Source of the DNA: Campylobacteraceae bacterium | GTDB taxonomy: Bacteria; Campylobacterota; Campylobacteria; Campylobacterales; Sulfurospirillaceae | NCBI GenBank assembly: GCA_019162915.1 | Contig: JAFLKZ010000134.1 | Coordinates: forward strand, 1-8,659 | Reading direction: 5' to 3' | Length of the DNA stretch: 8,659 bases | Shown: positions 1-6,367 of the stretch, piece by piece | How the letters are laid out: every line of letters starts with the position of its first letter | Position numbering within the stretch: position 1 is the stretch's first letter | Program-made: the position numbers and the translations under genes | The notes under the pieces: model-generated | Database searches by the model: none | What the model was told of the DNA's origin: nothing | The model's input: only the letters and a program-made list of their open reading frames with translations

Positions 1-1247
1 TGATGCTTGCGCAAACACTTTATGAGGGCGTTAAAACACATCAAGGAACGATGGGTGTTATCACCTATATGAGAACAGACTCACTTAATGTTTCTAAAGA
101 GGCAATTGAGGGGGCGAGAGTCCAGATACAAACGGTTTATGGCGATGCTTATTTACCAAAAGAGCCTCGCTTTTACACGAACAAAAGTAAAGGTGCGCAA
201 GAAGCGCATGAGGCTATTCGCCCCACTATCTTAGATTTTACACCTGCCATTGCTAGTGGATATCTTAAACCTGATGAACTAAGACTTTACGCACTTATCT
301 ACAACCGTTTCATCGCTTCCCAAATGAATAATGCACGCTTTGAGTCTCAAACATTAATGTTTCAAAGTCAAAGTGGCAAGTTTAAAGCCAGTGGTAGAAA
401 ACTCTTATTTGATGGATTTTATAAAGCGTATGGGGATAATGATAAAGACAAACTTTTACCAGATTTGAATTTAAATCAAACCGTAGCTTTGAGTAAAATT
501 GACGCTAACCAACACTTTACTGAGCCTCCATCACGTTACTCAGAAGCAAGTCTTATCAAAAAACTAGAAAGCCTAGGCATTGGACGACCATCCACTTATG
601 CGCCAACTATTTCTGTTTTAACGGCTAGATTTTATATCGCCATAGAAAAAAAACAAATTGTTCCAACCGAAATAGCTTTTAGCGTTACAGAACTACTTGA
701 GAAACATTTTCCACAAATCGTAGACTCCTCTTTTACCTCCAACATGGAAGAAAAACTTGATCTTATCGCAGAAGACAAGGAAGACTGGCAAGCTATCTTA
801 TGGAATTTTTATGAGCCGTTTATAGAACAAATAGCACTTGGTAAAGAAACGATTGCAAGTCAAAAAGTGATTGTATTTATAGGTGAAAAATGCCCTCTTT
901 GTGGAGAAGAACTCGTACGCCGTAAAGGGAGATTTGGTGAGTTTATCTCTTGTAGTACTTTCCCTACATGTAAATATACACAAAACCTTGCCAAAGCTGA
1001 CGTTCCTGAAAAAGAGAAAATTCGCCTTGATGTTCCCTGCCCAGAATGTGGTGGTGACATTATAGAGCGAAAATCCAGACGTGGTATCTTCTTTGGTTGT
1101 GGAAACTATCCTAAATGTACCTTTATCTCTAACCACGAACCAACTGATAAAAAATGTACCGAGTGTGGTTATATCATGTCGAAGCGAGAACTGAGAAAAA
1201 AAGAAATTTATGAGTGCATTAAATGTAAACACAAAGAGGACGCGTGA
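1..1247 (+). CDS. topA: DNA topoisomerase I (type IA), C-terminal part, 5' truncated by window edge
   Basis: This is the C-terminal 414 or so residues of topoisomerase I, which relaxes negatively supercoiled DNA by cutting and rejoining one strand. The reading frame is open to the left edge, so the N-terminal TOPRIM domain lies outside the window. The catalytic tyrosine is in the family motif VITYMRTDS (Tyr codon at 66-68). The conserved AQEAHEAIRPT segment follows, then PPSRYSEASLIKKLE and GIGRPSTYAPTI of the central gate domains. Three C4 zinc ribbons close the protein. Their cysteines, counted from the ATG at position 3, are 297/300/317/323, 346/349/366/372 and 385/388/405/408. The stop codon overlaps the bioB start by one base (TGATG), which suggests cotranscription and translational coupling. 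The family assignment is secure; only the missing 5' end limits the description. Confidence 0.97.
   Translation, partial: MLAQTLYEGVKTHQGTMGVITYMRTDSLNVSKEAIEGARVQIQTVYGDAYLPKEPRFYTNKSKGAQEAHEAIRPTILDFTPAIASGYLKPDELRLYALIYNRFIASQMNNARFESQTLMFQSQSGKFKASGRKLLFDGFYKAYGDNDKDKLLPDLNLNQTVALSKIDANQHFTEPPSRYSEASLIKKLESLGIGRPSTYAPTISVLTARFYIAIEKKQIVPTEIAFSVTELLEKHFPQIVDSSFTSNMEEKLDLIAEDKEDWQAILWNFYEPFIEQIALGKETIASQKVIVFIGEKCPLCGEELVRRKGRFGEFISCSTFPTCKYTQNLAKADVPEKEKIRLDVPCPECGGDIIERKSRRGIFFGCGNYPKCTFISNHEPTDKKCTECGYIMSKRELRKKEIYECIKCKHKEDA
1236..1240 (+). promoter_or_regulatory. Ribosome binding site deciding the bioB start
   Basis: GAGGA lies inside the end of topA. It is 6 bases from the ATG at 1247 but only 3 bases from the in-frame GTG at 1244. 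The spacing favours the ATG as the real start of bioB. Confidence 0.6.
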
Positions 1248-2092
1248 TGGATAAGGCTATATTTTTATGTTCTATTTGTAATATTTCGAGTGGAAGTTGT
1301 GCGGAAGATTGTGGATTTTGTACCCAAAGTGCCAAACATCATGCTGACATTCAAAAATATAAATACAAAGATATTGAGCAGATCGTTCTTGAAGCAAAAA
1401 ATGCTACGAATTATGGTGCTTTAGGATTTTGCTTGGTCACTTCTGGGCTTGGGCTAGATGCTAAAAAACTCTCCTTTGTTTGTGAAGCAGCACGTGCAGT
1501 CAAAGCAGAACTTCCAAACATTCACTTAATCGCATGCAATGGTCTTGCCAGCGTGGAACAACTCAAAGAGCTTAAAAATGCAGGTGTTGACTCTTATAAC
1601 CATAACTTAGAGAGTTCACGCTTTTTTTATGAAACTATTTGTTCAACGCACTCATGGGAGAGCCGATACCAAACGTGTTTGAATGTTAAAGAATCAGGGC
1701 TTACTCTTTGTAGTGGTGGTATTTTTGGACTTGGTGAGAGCAAGGAGGACAGAGCTTCTTTTATCCAAAGTGTCAAAGAACTCTCACCTCAAACAATGCC
1801 TCTTAACTTTTATCACCCAAACCCTGCCCTTCCTCTTCACGCTCAACCACTCAGTGAGCAAGAAGCGCTAGACATCATTGCAGAGGTAAGAGCAGCACTT
1901 CCTAACACGATGCTTATGGTAGCGGGTGGAAGAGAAATCACATTTAAAAATAAACAATGCGATATCTTTGGAGCAGGAGCTGACGCTATCGTCATAGGAG
2001 ATTATCTGACCACTAAAGGACAGCCGCCTACTCAAGATTTGGAGATGATAGAAAAGCTAGGTTATAAGATAGCCAAAAGTTGTCACGCCTAA
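1247..2092 (+). CDS. bioB: Biotin synthase (radical SAM)
   Basis: BioB inserts sulfur into dethiobiotin in the last step of biotin synthesis, using S-adenosylmethionine and two iron-sulfur clusters. The radical-SAM cluster motif is CAEDCGFC (Cys18, Cys22, Cys25 from the ATG). Candidate ligands of the sacrificial [2Fe-2S] cluster are Cys62 (GFCLVTSG), Cys97 (LIACNG), Cys155 (LCSGGIFGLGE) and Arg229 (VAGGREI), matching the Cys-Cys-Cys-Arg set known for the family. YNHNLESS is the conserved substrate-binding stretch. At 281 residues it is much shorter than the roughly 346 of E. coli and lacks the N-terminal leader, but this length is usual in Campylobacterota. A start at GTG 1244 would add one residue; the ATG at 1247 has better ribosome-site spacing. 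No other biotin gene is in the window, so bioB sits here with topA rather than in a bio operon. Confidence 0.95.
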   Translation: MDKAIFLCSICNISSGSCAEDCGFCTQSAKHHADIQKYKYKDIEQIVLEAKNATNYGALGFCLVTSGLGLDAKKLSFVCEAARAVKAELPNIHLIACNGLASVEQLKELKNAGVDSYNHNLESSRFFYETICSTHSWESRYQTCLNVKESGLTLCSGGIFGLGESKEDRASFIQSVKELSPQTMPLNFYHPNPALPLHAQPLSEQEALDIIAEVRAALPNTMLMVAGGREITFKNKQCDIFGAGADAIVIGDYLTTKGQPPTQDLEMIEKLGYKIAKSCHA

Positions 2093-2130
2093 CACTCTCT
2101 TAACGCTATTGTGTTATCCTTGCGTTTTTT
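2091..2130 (+). terminator. Possible weak stem-loop and T-run after bioB
   Basis: The gap after bioB holds TAACGC-TATT-GTGTTA (2101-2116, 6 bp with one G-U). It is flanked by AACAC (2091-2095) and GCGTT (2122-2126), followed by six T at 2125-2130. A terminator is plausible, but the inner hairpin is short and sits 8 bases before the T-run. The stems can also pair in a different, interleaved way. Termination may be partial, since the response regulator starts only 11 bases further on. Confidence 0.3.
2112..2120 (+). promoter_or_regulatory. Weak candidate extended -10 for the two-component operon
   Basis: TG-T-TATCCT has the TGn extension and matches TATAAT at four of six positions. It lies about 20 bases before the response-regulator start. 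There is no convincing -35, which is normal for sigma70 promoters of Campylobacterota. It overlaps the candidate stem-loop, so the two readings compete. It is offered only as the best candidate in this 49-base gap. Confidence 0.22.
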
Positions 2131-2141
2131 AAGGAGAGAAA

Positions 2142-2777
2142 ATGTCTAAAATTCTGCTATTAGAAGATGACTATCTTTTAGCAACAAGTTTGCAAAAACT
2201 TCTGCTAAATGAAGGTTTTGAAGTTAAACATGCCAGTGATGGAGAAGAAGCACTGGCATTTACCTACGCAGAAAAATTTGACCTTTATCTTTTAGATATC
2301 AATGTTCCTCTTTTAAACGGGATTGATTTTTTAAAACTTTTGCGTGAAAGCGATGATGCAACACCTGCTTTTTTTCTCACTGCCCTTAAAGATATTAAAA
2401 CTATTTCTAAAGCTTTTGACGTTGTATGTGATGATTATATTAAAAAACCTTTTGATTTTGATGAACTTCTTATACGCATCAAGGCACATATTGTTAAAAA
2501 GAATCCCTTCCTCATTTATGGTGATATGCACTACGATATGCTTCATAAACGAATTTTCATAGAGGACAAAGAGATAGATTTAGGGTATGTTGAAAAAGAA
2601 ATATTGGATCTTTTAGTACGGAATATGTGCCAGACGATTGATAAAACAACTTTTTTTGAGGTGATGGAGCGTCCAACTGACTTAGCACTTCGAGTCCATA
2701 TCACAAAACTCAAAAAAAAATTTGGTTTACATGTAAAGAATATCAAAGGGATAGGATACAGACTTGAAAAAATATGA
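2142..2777 (+). CDS. OmpR/PhoB-type response regulator
   Basis: This is a cytoplasmic DNA-binding response regulator of 211 residues, expected to be phosphorylated by the kinase encoded next. The receiver domain spans about residues 1-120: acidic pair Asp9/Asp10, phospho-acceptor Asp52 in LYLLDINVP, switch Thr80 in FFLTA, and Lys102 in YIKKPF. The C-terminal winged helix (about 125-211) contains LDLLVRN, a recognition helix around LALRVHITKLKKKFG, and the wing motif IKGIGYRLE. It is slightly shorter than typical OmpR proteins (about 225) because the winged helix is compact. AAGGAG at 2131-2136, 5 bases before the ATG, supports the start. Its last 14 bases overlap the kinase gene. A run of nine A at 2712-2720 lies in the recognition-helix region. 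The class is certain, but the target genes and signal cannot be told from the sequence. Confidence 0.93.
   Translation: MSKILLLEDDYLLATSLQKLLLNEGFEVKHASDGEEALAFTYAEKFDLYLLDINVPLLNGIDFLKLLRESDDATPAFFLTALKDIKTISKAFDVVCDDYIKKPFDFDELLIRIKAHIVKKNPFLIYGDMHYDMLHKRIFIEDKEIDLGYVEKEILDLLVRNMCQTIDKTTFFEVMERPTDLALRVHITKLKKKFGLHVKNIKGIGYRLEKI
2753..2756 (+). promoter_or_regulatory. Ribosome binding site supporting the TTG start of the kinase
   Basis: AGGA ends 7 bases before the TTG at 2764. In the kinase frame there is a stop at 2752-2754 and no ATG before residue 47, which lies beyond the first membrane helix. TTG 2764 is therefore the only start that keeps the N-terminal transmembrane segment. Confidence 0.55.
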
Positions 2778-3813
2778 AAAAGAAGCTTTTGCTAAAACTT
2801 TTGGTATATTTTTTGTCTCTTTATTGACGCTTGCAACCTTCCTTGCTCTGTTTTATTATAGTGAGCAAAAGCATATCTTGGAAGAGCAAATTTTTACACA
2901 AATGCGAGCATTTACCTATGATTTTAAATCACGCGCCTTTGATGTAGACATTGTTCCAAAACATAGCAATATCGATGAATTCAATCTTCAAAGTTGTCCT
3001 GAGGGAATGTGTGGATACTTTGCACTTCCTAATGTTGAAAATTCTTTTTTTAAGGTTATTTTGTCACAAGAAGAATTTGACCTCCAACTTAAAGTCATTG
3101 TCATTAAAGTATTGTTTATCTATTTTATGATTGCTTTTGCTATTTTTATTTTTGCTATTTTGTACTCTTTTTACGCTTTAGCACCTTTGAGAAAAGCACT
3201 TAACTTGTTAGAAGATTTTTTAAAAGATTTAATTCATGACCTTGCAACGCCTGTCACTTCTATTCTTTTAAATACAAAATTTCTAGCAAAACAAAATCCT
3301 AGCGAAGAACTTGAGCGTATTGAACTAGGAGCCAAAACCATTGCTTCACTTTATAAAAATCTTGAGGTACTGCAAAATGGATTTCTTAAACAAGAGAATT
3401 CTATAGAACTTGCTCATCTTTTACATGTAAGAGCAAACCCTTACCAAAAACTCTATCCAAAACTCATTTTTTCCTTTAATACTATGCCCTATGTCATTTC
3501 TTCTGACATAGATTGCGTTTCTAGAATATTTGACAATATTATTTCTAATGCATGTAAATATAATACAAGAAATGGTCATATTAACATTACTAACCAAAAT
3601 AATATAGTCACGATAGAAGATACAGGAGGAGGAATCAAAAATCCTAACTTGGTCTTTGAGCGATATTATAAAGAGAGTGAACGAGGCTTGGGAATTGGAC
3701 TTAATATCGTTAAAAAATTATGCGATGAACTTGGAATCAAGATAATGCTTACTAGTACAATTGGGGTGGGAACTAAAGTCACTTTAGAATTTCCAATTGG
3801 TAGCAAACTATGA
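2764..3813 (+). CDS. Membrane sensor histidine kinase, partner of the preceding regulator
   Basis: This 349-residue inner-membrane kinase has transmembrane helices at about 12-32 and 111-137, enclosing a periplasmic loop of roughly 78 residues. The phospho-acceptor is His158 in LIHDLATPVTS. The ATP-binding domain shows the N-box DNIISNACKYN (Asn262), the D-box EDTGGGI (Asp286), the F-box FERYYKES and the G-box GLGIGLNI, so all catalytic blocks are present. Only about 20 residues separate the second helix from His158, too few for a full HAMP domain. The helix probably passes straight into the dimerisation helix. The loop contains two cysteines, Cys78 and Cys83 (CPEGMC). The TTG start lies within the end of the regulator gene, and the stop codon shares ATGA with the next gene. 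The function as a kinase is secure; the signal is unknown. Confidence 0.93.
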   Translation: MKKYEKEAFAKTFGIFFVSLLTLATFLALFYYSEQKHILEEQIFTQMRAFTYDFKSRAFDVDIVPKHSNIDEFNLQSCPEGMCGYFALPNVENSFFKVILSQEEFDLQLKVIVIKVLFIYFMIAFAIFIFAILYSFYALAPLRKALNLLEDFLKDLIHDLATPVTSILLNTKFLAKQNPSEELERIELGAKTIASLYKNLEVLQNGFLKQENSIELAHLLHVRANPYQKLYPKLIFSFNTMPYVISSDIDCVSRIFDNIISNACKYNTRNGHINITNQNNIVTIEDTGGGIKNPNLVFERYYKESERGLGIGLNIVKKLCDELGIKIMLTSTIGVGTKVTLEFPIGSKL

Positions 3814-4211
3814 AATTATTACTTATTTTTTTAATTTTATGTTTCACCCTTCTTTTTGGTAGTGAAGAAGATACTATCACAAAAGATATTGAAAATACGC
3901 AAAATATCGAAGCACTGATTGCTAAAATGCAACAGTCTCCTACACAATATAGAGCAAGATATATCGATGCTATCAAAGAAAAAATTGCCCAGCAAAATAA
4001 AGAAAAAAGAGACTTTTTCACCCAAAAGCTGATTGACAAAATCAACACTCAAAAGTTAGCGGAAGATGAACAAAGCATTCATATGGAAACGCTCACTGGA
4101 AATGGAAATCATAGAGGCGGCGGTGGTGGAGGTAGCAATGGTAGTGGAAATGGTAACGGAGGAGGAGGCGGTGGAGGAAAAGGTGGAGGTGGAGGTGGAG
4201 GTAAAAAATAA
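3810..4211 (+). CDS. Small exported protein with glycine-rich C-terminal tail, unknown function
   Basis: I do not recognise this 133-residue protein. Residues 1-18 form a hydrophobic signal peptide, probably cleaved near LFGS-EE. Cys11 is not in a lipobox, so lipoprotein anchoring is unlikely. Residues 19-96 are charged and look helical, with a basic-acidic stretch around RARYIDAIKEKIAQQNKEKR. Residues 97-133 are a low-complexity tail with 25 glycines out of 37: blocks of six, seven and seven Gly split by Ser, Asn and Lys, ending in KK. No clear ribosome binding site precedes the ATG, which overlaps the kinase stop (ATGA), so translation is probably coupled to the kinase. As third gene of the operon it could be a periplasmic partner, modulator or target of the two-component system; that is inference. 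It is very likely real because of the coupling and the signal peptide. Confidence 0.8.
   Translation: MKLLLIFLILCFTLLFGSEEDTITKDIENTQNIEALIAKMQQSPTQYRARYIDAIKEKIAQQNKEKRDFFTQKLIDKINTQKLAEDEQSIHMETLTGNGNHRGGGGGGSNGSGNGNGGGGGGGKGGGGGGGKK
4098..4208 (+). repeat. GGN trinucleotide-rich low-complexity tract
   Basis: This in-frame tract encodes the glycine tail and is far richer in G than the surrounding DNA. It includes GGAGGAGGAGG at 4158-4168 and three copies of GGTGGA plus GGT at 4182-4202. Only GGA, GGT and GGC are used for glycine, never GGG. Changes by whole triplets would alter tail length without breaking the frame. Confidence 0.8.
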
Positions 4212-4301
4212 AACTTTTATACTAATTTGATTATTATTCTAAAATCTAATGTAATAATGCTTACAATTTAGTACTTTCAAAACAATGAAGGTATTTAAAA
4301 T

Positions 4302-4311
4302 TTGATATAAT
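4302..4311 (+). promoter_or_regulatory. Sigma70 extended -10 promoter of gltA
   Basis: TTGATATAAT carries a perfect TATAAT at 4306-4311 with the upstream TTTG typical of Campylobacterota sigma70 promoters. There is no recognisable -35 hexamer, as is usual there; AT-rich DNA lies upstream. Transcription would start near 4318, giving a leader of about 20 bases before the gltA start at 4339. Confidence 0.72.
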
Positions 4312-4327
4312 ATTTTATTATTTTACT

Positions 4328-4333
4328 AAAGGA
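4328..4333 (+). promoter_or_regulatory. Ribosome binding site deciding the gltA start
   Basis: AAAGGA ends 5 bases before the ATG at 4339 and overlaps the alternative in-frame ATG at 4333. The later ATG is therefore the likely start. It gives a protein beginning MSRETVTV, like other citrate synthases of this group. Confidence 0.7.
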
Positions 4334-4338
4334 TGTTC

Positions 4339-5616
4339 ATGAGTCGAGAAACAGTGACTGTCATAGATAATCGAACAGGAAAAGAATACGAATTTCCTAT
4401 TTTGGCACCAACTATTGGAGCAAGTGTTGTTGATATCTCAACATTTTATACCAATACGGGTATGTTTACTTTGGATAGAGGATTTACCTCCACAGCGAGT
4501 TGTCGCTCACGCATTACCTACATTGATGGAGACCTTGGAAAATTAATGTACCGTGGCTATGATATAGGATATCTTGCAACAAAAAAATCATTTTTAGATA
4601 CTGCTTTTTTACTCTTACATAAAGAATTACCAACCAAAGATGAGTATAAAAACTTTTTAATGGAACTTAAAAAACGCTCTTTTATCCATGAAAGTATGAA
4701 AAAACTATTTGACGCTTTCCCTGATAATGCTCATCCTATGGCGATTTTATCTTCAGCCGTATCAGCGCTTTCTGCTTTCTATTTTGACCATTTGGATATG
4801 GATAATGACGATGAAGTACAAGAAATGGCACATCGTATTATCGCTAAAATACCGACAATTGCTGCTTTTTCTTACCGTTATTCACAAGGTTTACCCGTCA
4901 TTTATCCTGACCTTGACAAAGGCTTTACGGAAAACTTTTTATATATGCTAAGAGGCTATCCTCATCACCATATCGACCTTAAACCTATCGAAGTAACTGC
5001 TCTTGATACGATTTTTACACTTCATGCAGACCATGAACAAAATGCTTCAACTACGGCTGTACGAGTTGTTGCTTCTACTCATGCTCACCCTTATGCTGCA
5101 ATTTCTGCTGGCATTGGCGCACTTTGGGGAAGAGCGCATGGTGGAGCGAATGAGTCTGTTATTCGCCAATTAGAACTTATCGGTAGTGTTGACAATGTTG
5201 ATAAATATATAGCCAAAGCAAAAGATCCTAATGATCCATTTAGATTGATGGGTTTTGGTCATCGTGTTTATAAAAACTTTGATCCACGTGCGACGATATT
5301 GAAAAATCTTCAAAAACAACTGGTTGATGAGCTTTCTCTTGATAGCGACTTAATGGAAGTTGCCCATAGAATTGAAGAAATTGCCTTAAGTGATGAGTAT
5401 TTTATTAAACGCAAACTATATCCAAATATTGATTTTTACTCTGGACTTATTTTACAAGCACTTAAAATTCCAAAAGAGATGTTTGCGGTTATTTTTGTTA
5501 TTGGACGCACACCTGGATGGATTGCACAATGGATAGAACTTAAAGAACAACCTGATATGAAGATAGCACGTCCTAGACAACATTATATTGGACCGCTAGA
5601 GAGAACACCTCAATAA
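4339..5616 (+). CDS. gltA: Citrate synthase, type II
   Basis: GltA condenses acetyl-CoA with oxaloacetate to citrate and feeds carbon into the citric acid cycle. From ATG 4339 the protein has 425 residues, normal for the Gram-negative type II enzyme. Its N-terminal extension (to about residue 50) belongs to the hexameric, often NADH-sensitive class. Catalytic motifs are all present: the histidines of LHADHEQNAS (229 and 232), His267 in AHGGANES, and the signature GFGHRVYKNFDPRA with His308 and Asp315. It has its own promoter and appears monocistronic, since the downstream genes run in the opposite direction. The annotation could also start at ATG 4333, adding two residues, but the ribosome binding site argues against that. 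No sequence oddities were seen. Confidence 0.97.
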   Translation: MSRETVTVIDNRTGKEYEFPILAPTIGASVVDISTFYTNTGMFTLDRGFTSTASCRSRITYIDGDLGKLMYRGYDIGYLATKKSFLDTAFLLLHKELPTKDEYKNFLMELKKRSFIHESMKKLFDAFPDNAHPMAILSSAVSALSAFYFDHLDMDNDDEVQEMAHRIIAKIPTIAAFSYRYSQGLPVIYPDLDKGFTENFLYMLRGYPHHHIDLKPIEVTALDTIFTLHADHEQNASTTAVRVVASTHAHPYAAISAGIGALWGRAHGGANESVIRQLELIGSVDNVDKYIAKAKDPNDPFRLMGFGHRVYKNFDPRATILKNLQKQLVDELSLDSDLMEVAHRIEEIALSDEYFIKRKLYPNIDFYSGLILQALKIPKEMFAVIFVIGRTPGWIAQWIELKEQPDMKIARPRQHYIGPLERTPQ

Positions 5617-5624
5617 ATTTATAC

Positions 5625-5657
5625 TCTACATGTAAGGATTTTTTCCTTACATGTAGA
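5625..5657. terminator. Perfect 14-bp stem-loop between convergent genes, probable bidirectional terminator
   Basis: Bases 5625-5638 pair perfectly with 5644-5657 around a five-T loop. The core of each arm is CTACATGTAAGG and its complement. It lies 8 bases after the gltA stop and directly next to the stop codon of the AMIN-domain gene on the other strand, so it can serve transcripts from both sides. Neither strand has a T-run after the stem, so it is not a classical intrinsic terminator. It may instead act by pausing or by stabilising the two mRNA 3' ends. Confidence 0.65.
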
Positions 5658-6365
5658 CTACTTCAACTTGATGATATATCCACCCTCAGCACTTTGCAAA
5701 TCATAACGGTAATGCCCATCTAGCAATATAGCTATTCTGTAAAATCCATCATGGTTACCAAGGGTTGCAGAGACAAAAGGAGGATTAGGAAATGCTACTG
5801 TTTTAGTAACAAATGAACCTTCTTTTTTAAAATCTACCACAATTTTAAAAGGCTCAGATATTAAAAAATCACGTATTTTGGTATCTTTTGTGGTAATTTT
5901 CATCTCATTATTTATAATATCGAGGACAACACCGTCACCTAATTTAAAAGAGGTATCTATTTTTGATTGCATTTGAGGTTTTTCTTCTTTATCAAGCATA
6001 ACATTACCAATTTTTTTCTCTTTTGGCTTTTCAAGAGGCAATGCTATTGCAGTTACTTCTTTACTCATTTTATTATCTACTTTTTTAGTAGACAGTATAA
6101 GGGGCTCATGCCAATTCACATTTTGCTCAATCGCCACAACTTCTTCACTAATTGAGCCATCTAAATTTTGAAATGCGATAGAAACACTTTTTAAAATTCT
6201 TGCCGTGCTAGGGAGATTGAGCGTCATGCTATTAAAATCTGTTTTATTTTCTTTAAGTTGTGTTGTTTTACCAACAAAGGCAGGAGAGCTAGTCGTTTCA
6301 AAGGGGTTTTCTCTTGCATTGAGCAAGATAGCGATACACAAAAAAAGCCAAACAAATTTATTCAT
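5658..6365 (-). CDS. Exported AMIN-domain protein
   Basis: This 235-residue protein has a signal peptide (residues 1-17, cut after LLNA), so the mature form starts RENPFE and is periplasmic. A beta-rich segment (about 43-92) is followed by a Lys/Glu-rich linker (about 111-137) and a C-terminal region (139-235). The C-terminal part resembles the AMIN domain: VVLDI, IRDFLISEPFKIVVDF and YRIAILLDGHYRYDLQ. AMIN domains target proteins to the cell envelope, often to septal peptidoglycan; no amidase or secretin domain is attached here. From memory, the equivalent position in Campylobacter jejuni holds cgpA, a periplasmic glycoprotein, but I see no D/E-X-N-X-S/T glycosylation sequon in this one. GGAG lies 6 bases before the ATG. 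It starts 2 bases after the FtsB-like gene and is last in the operon. The domain call is by eye. Confidence 0.82.
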   Translation of the reverse strand: MNKFVWLFLCIAILLNARENPFETTSSPAFVGKTTQLKENKTDFNSMTLNLPSTARILKSVSIAFQNLDGSISEEVVAIEQNVNWHEPLILSTKKVDNKMSKEVTAIALPLEKPKEKKIGNVMLDKEEKPQMQSKIDTSFKLGDGVVLDIINNEMKITTKDTKIRDFLISEPFKIVVDFKKEGSFVTKTVAFPNPPFVSATLGNHDGFYRIAILLDGHYRYDLQSAEGGYIIKLK

Positions 6366-6367
6366 CT

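Noticed and set aside
798..1232. Long open frame opposite topA, and similar open frames opposite or overlapping bioB, eno, recA and the regulator
   Set aside because: They lie fully within strongly conserved genes, have no recognisable domains or ribosome sites, and read as shadow frames.
3810..3863. Lipoprotein signal for the glycine-rich protein (Cys11)
   Set aside because: The residues before Cys11 (LIL) do not fit a lipobox, and the cysteine lies inside the hydrophobic core of the signal peptide.
4098..4208. Glycine-rich tract as an assembly artefact or foreign insertion
   Set aside because: The frame stays open, codons vary among GGA, GGT and GGC, and the preceding signal peptide and overlap with the kinase argue for a real gene end.
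4230..4258. ATTATTA / TAATAAT inverted repeat upstream of gltA as an operator or terminator
   Set aside because: The arms are pure A/T with a 15-base spacer and no T-run. Such repeats are expected by chance in this AT-rich gap.
4285..4305. Six-codon leader peptide (MKVFKI) before gltA
   Set aside because: It lies upstream of the predicted transcription start, has no ribosome binding site and shows no attenuator structure.
5658..6365. Bacterial N-glycosylation sites in the AMIN-domain protein, by analogy with Campylobacter CgpA
   Set aside because: No D/E-X-N-X-S/T sequon was found on reading the full protein.
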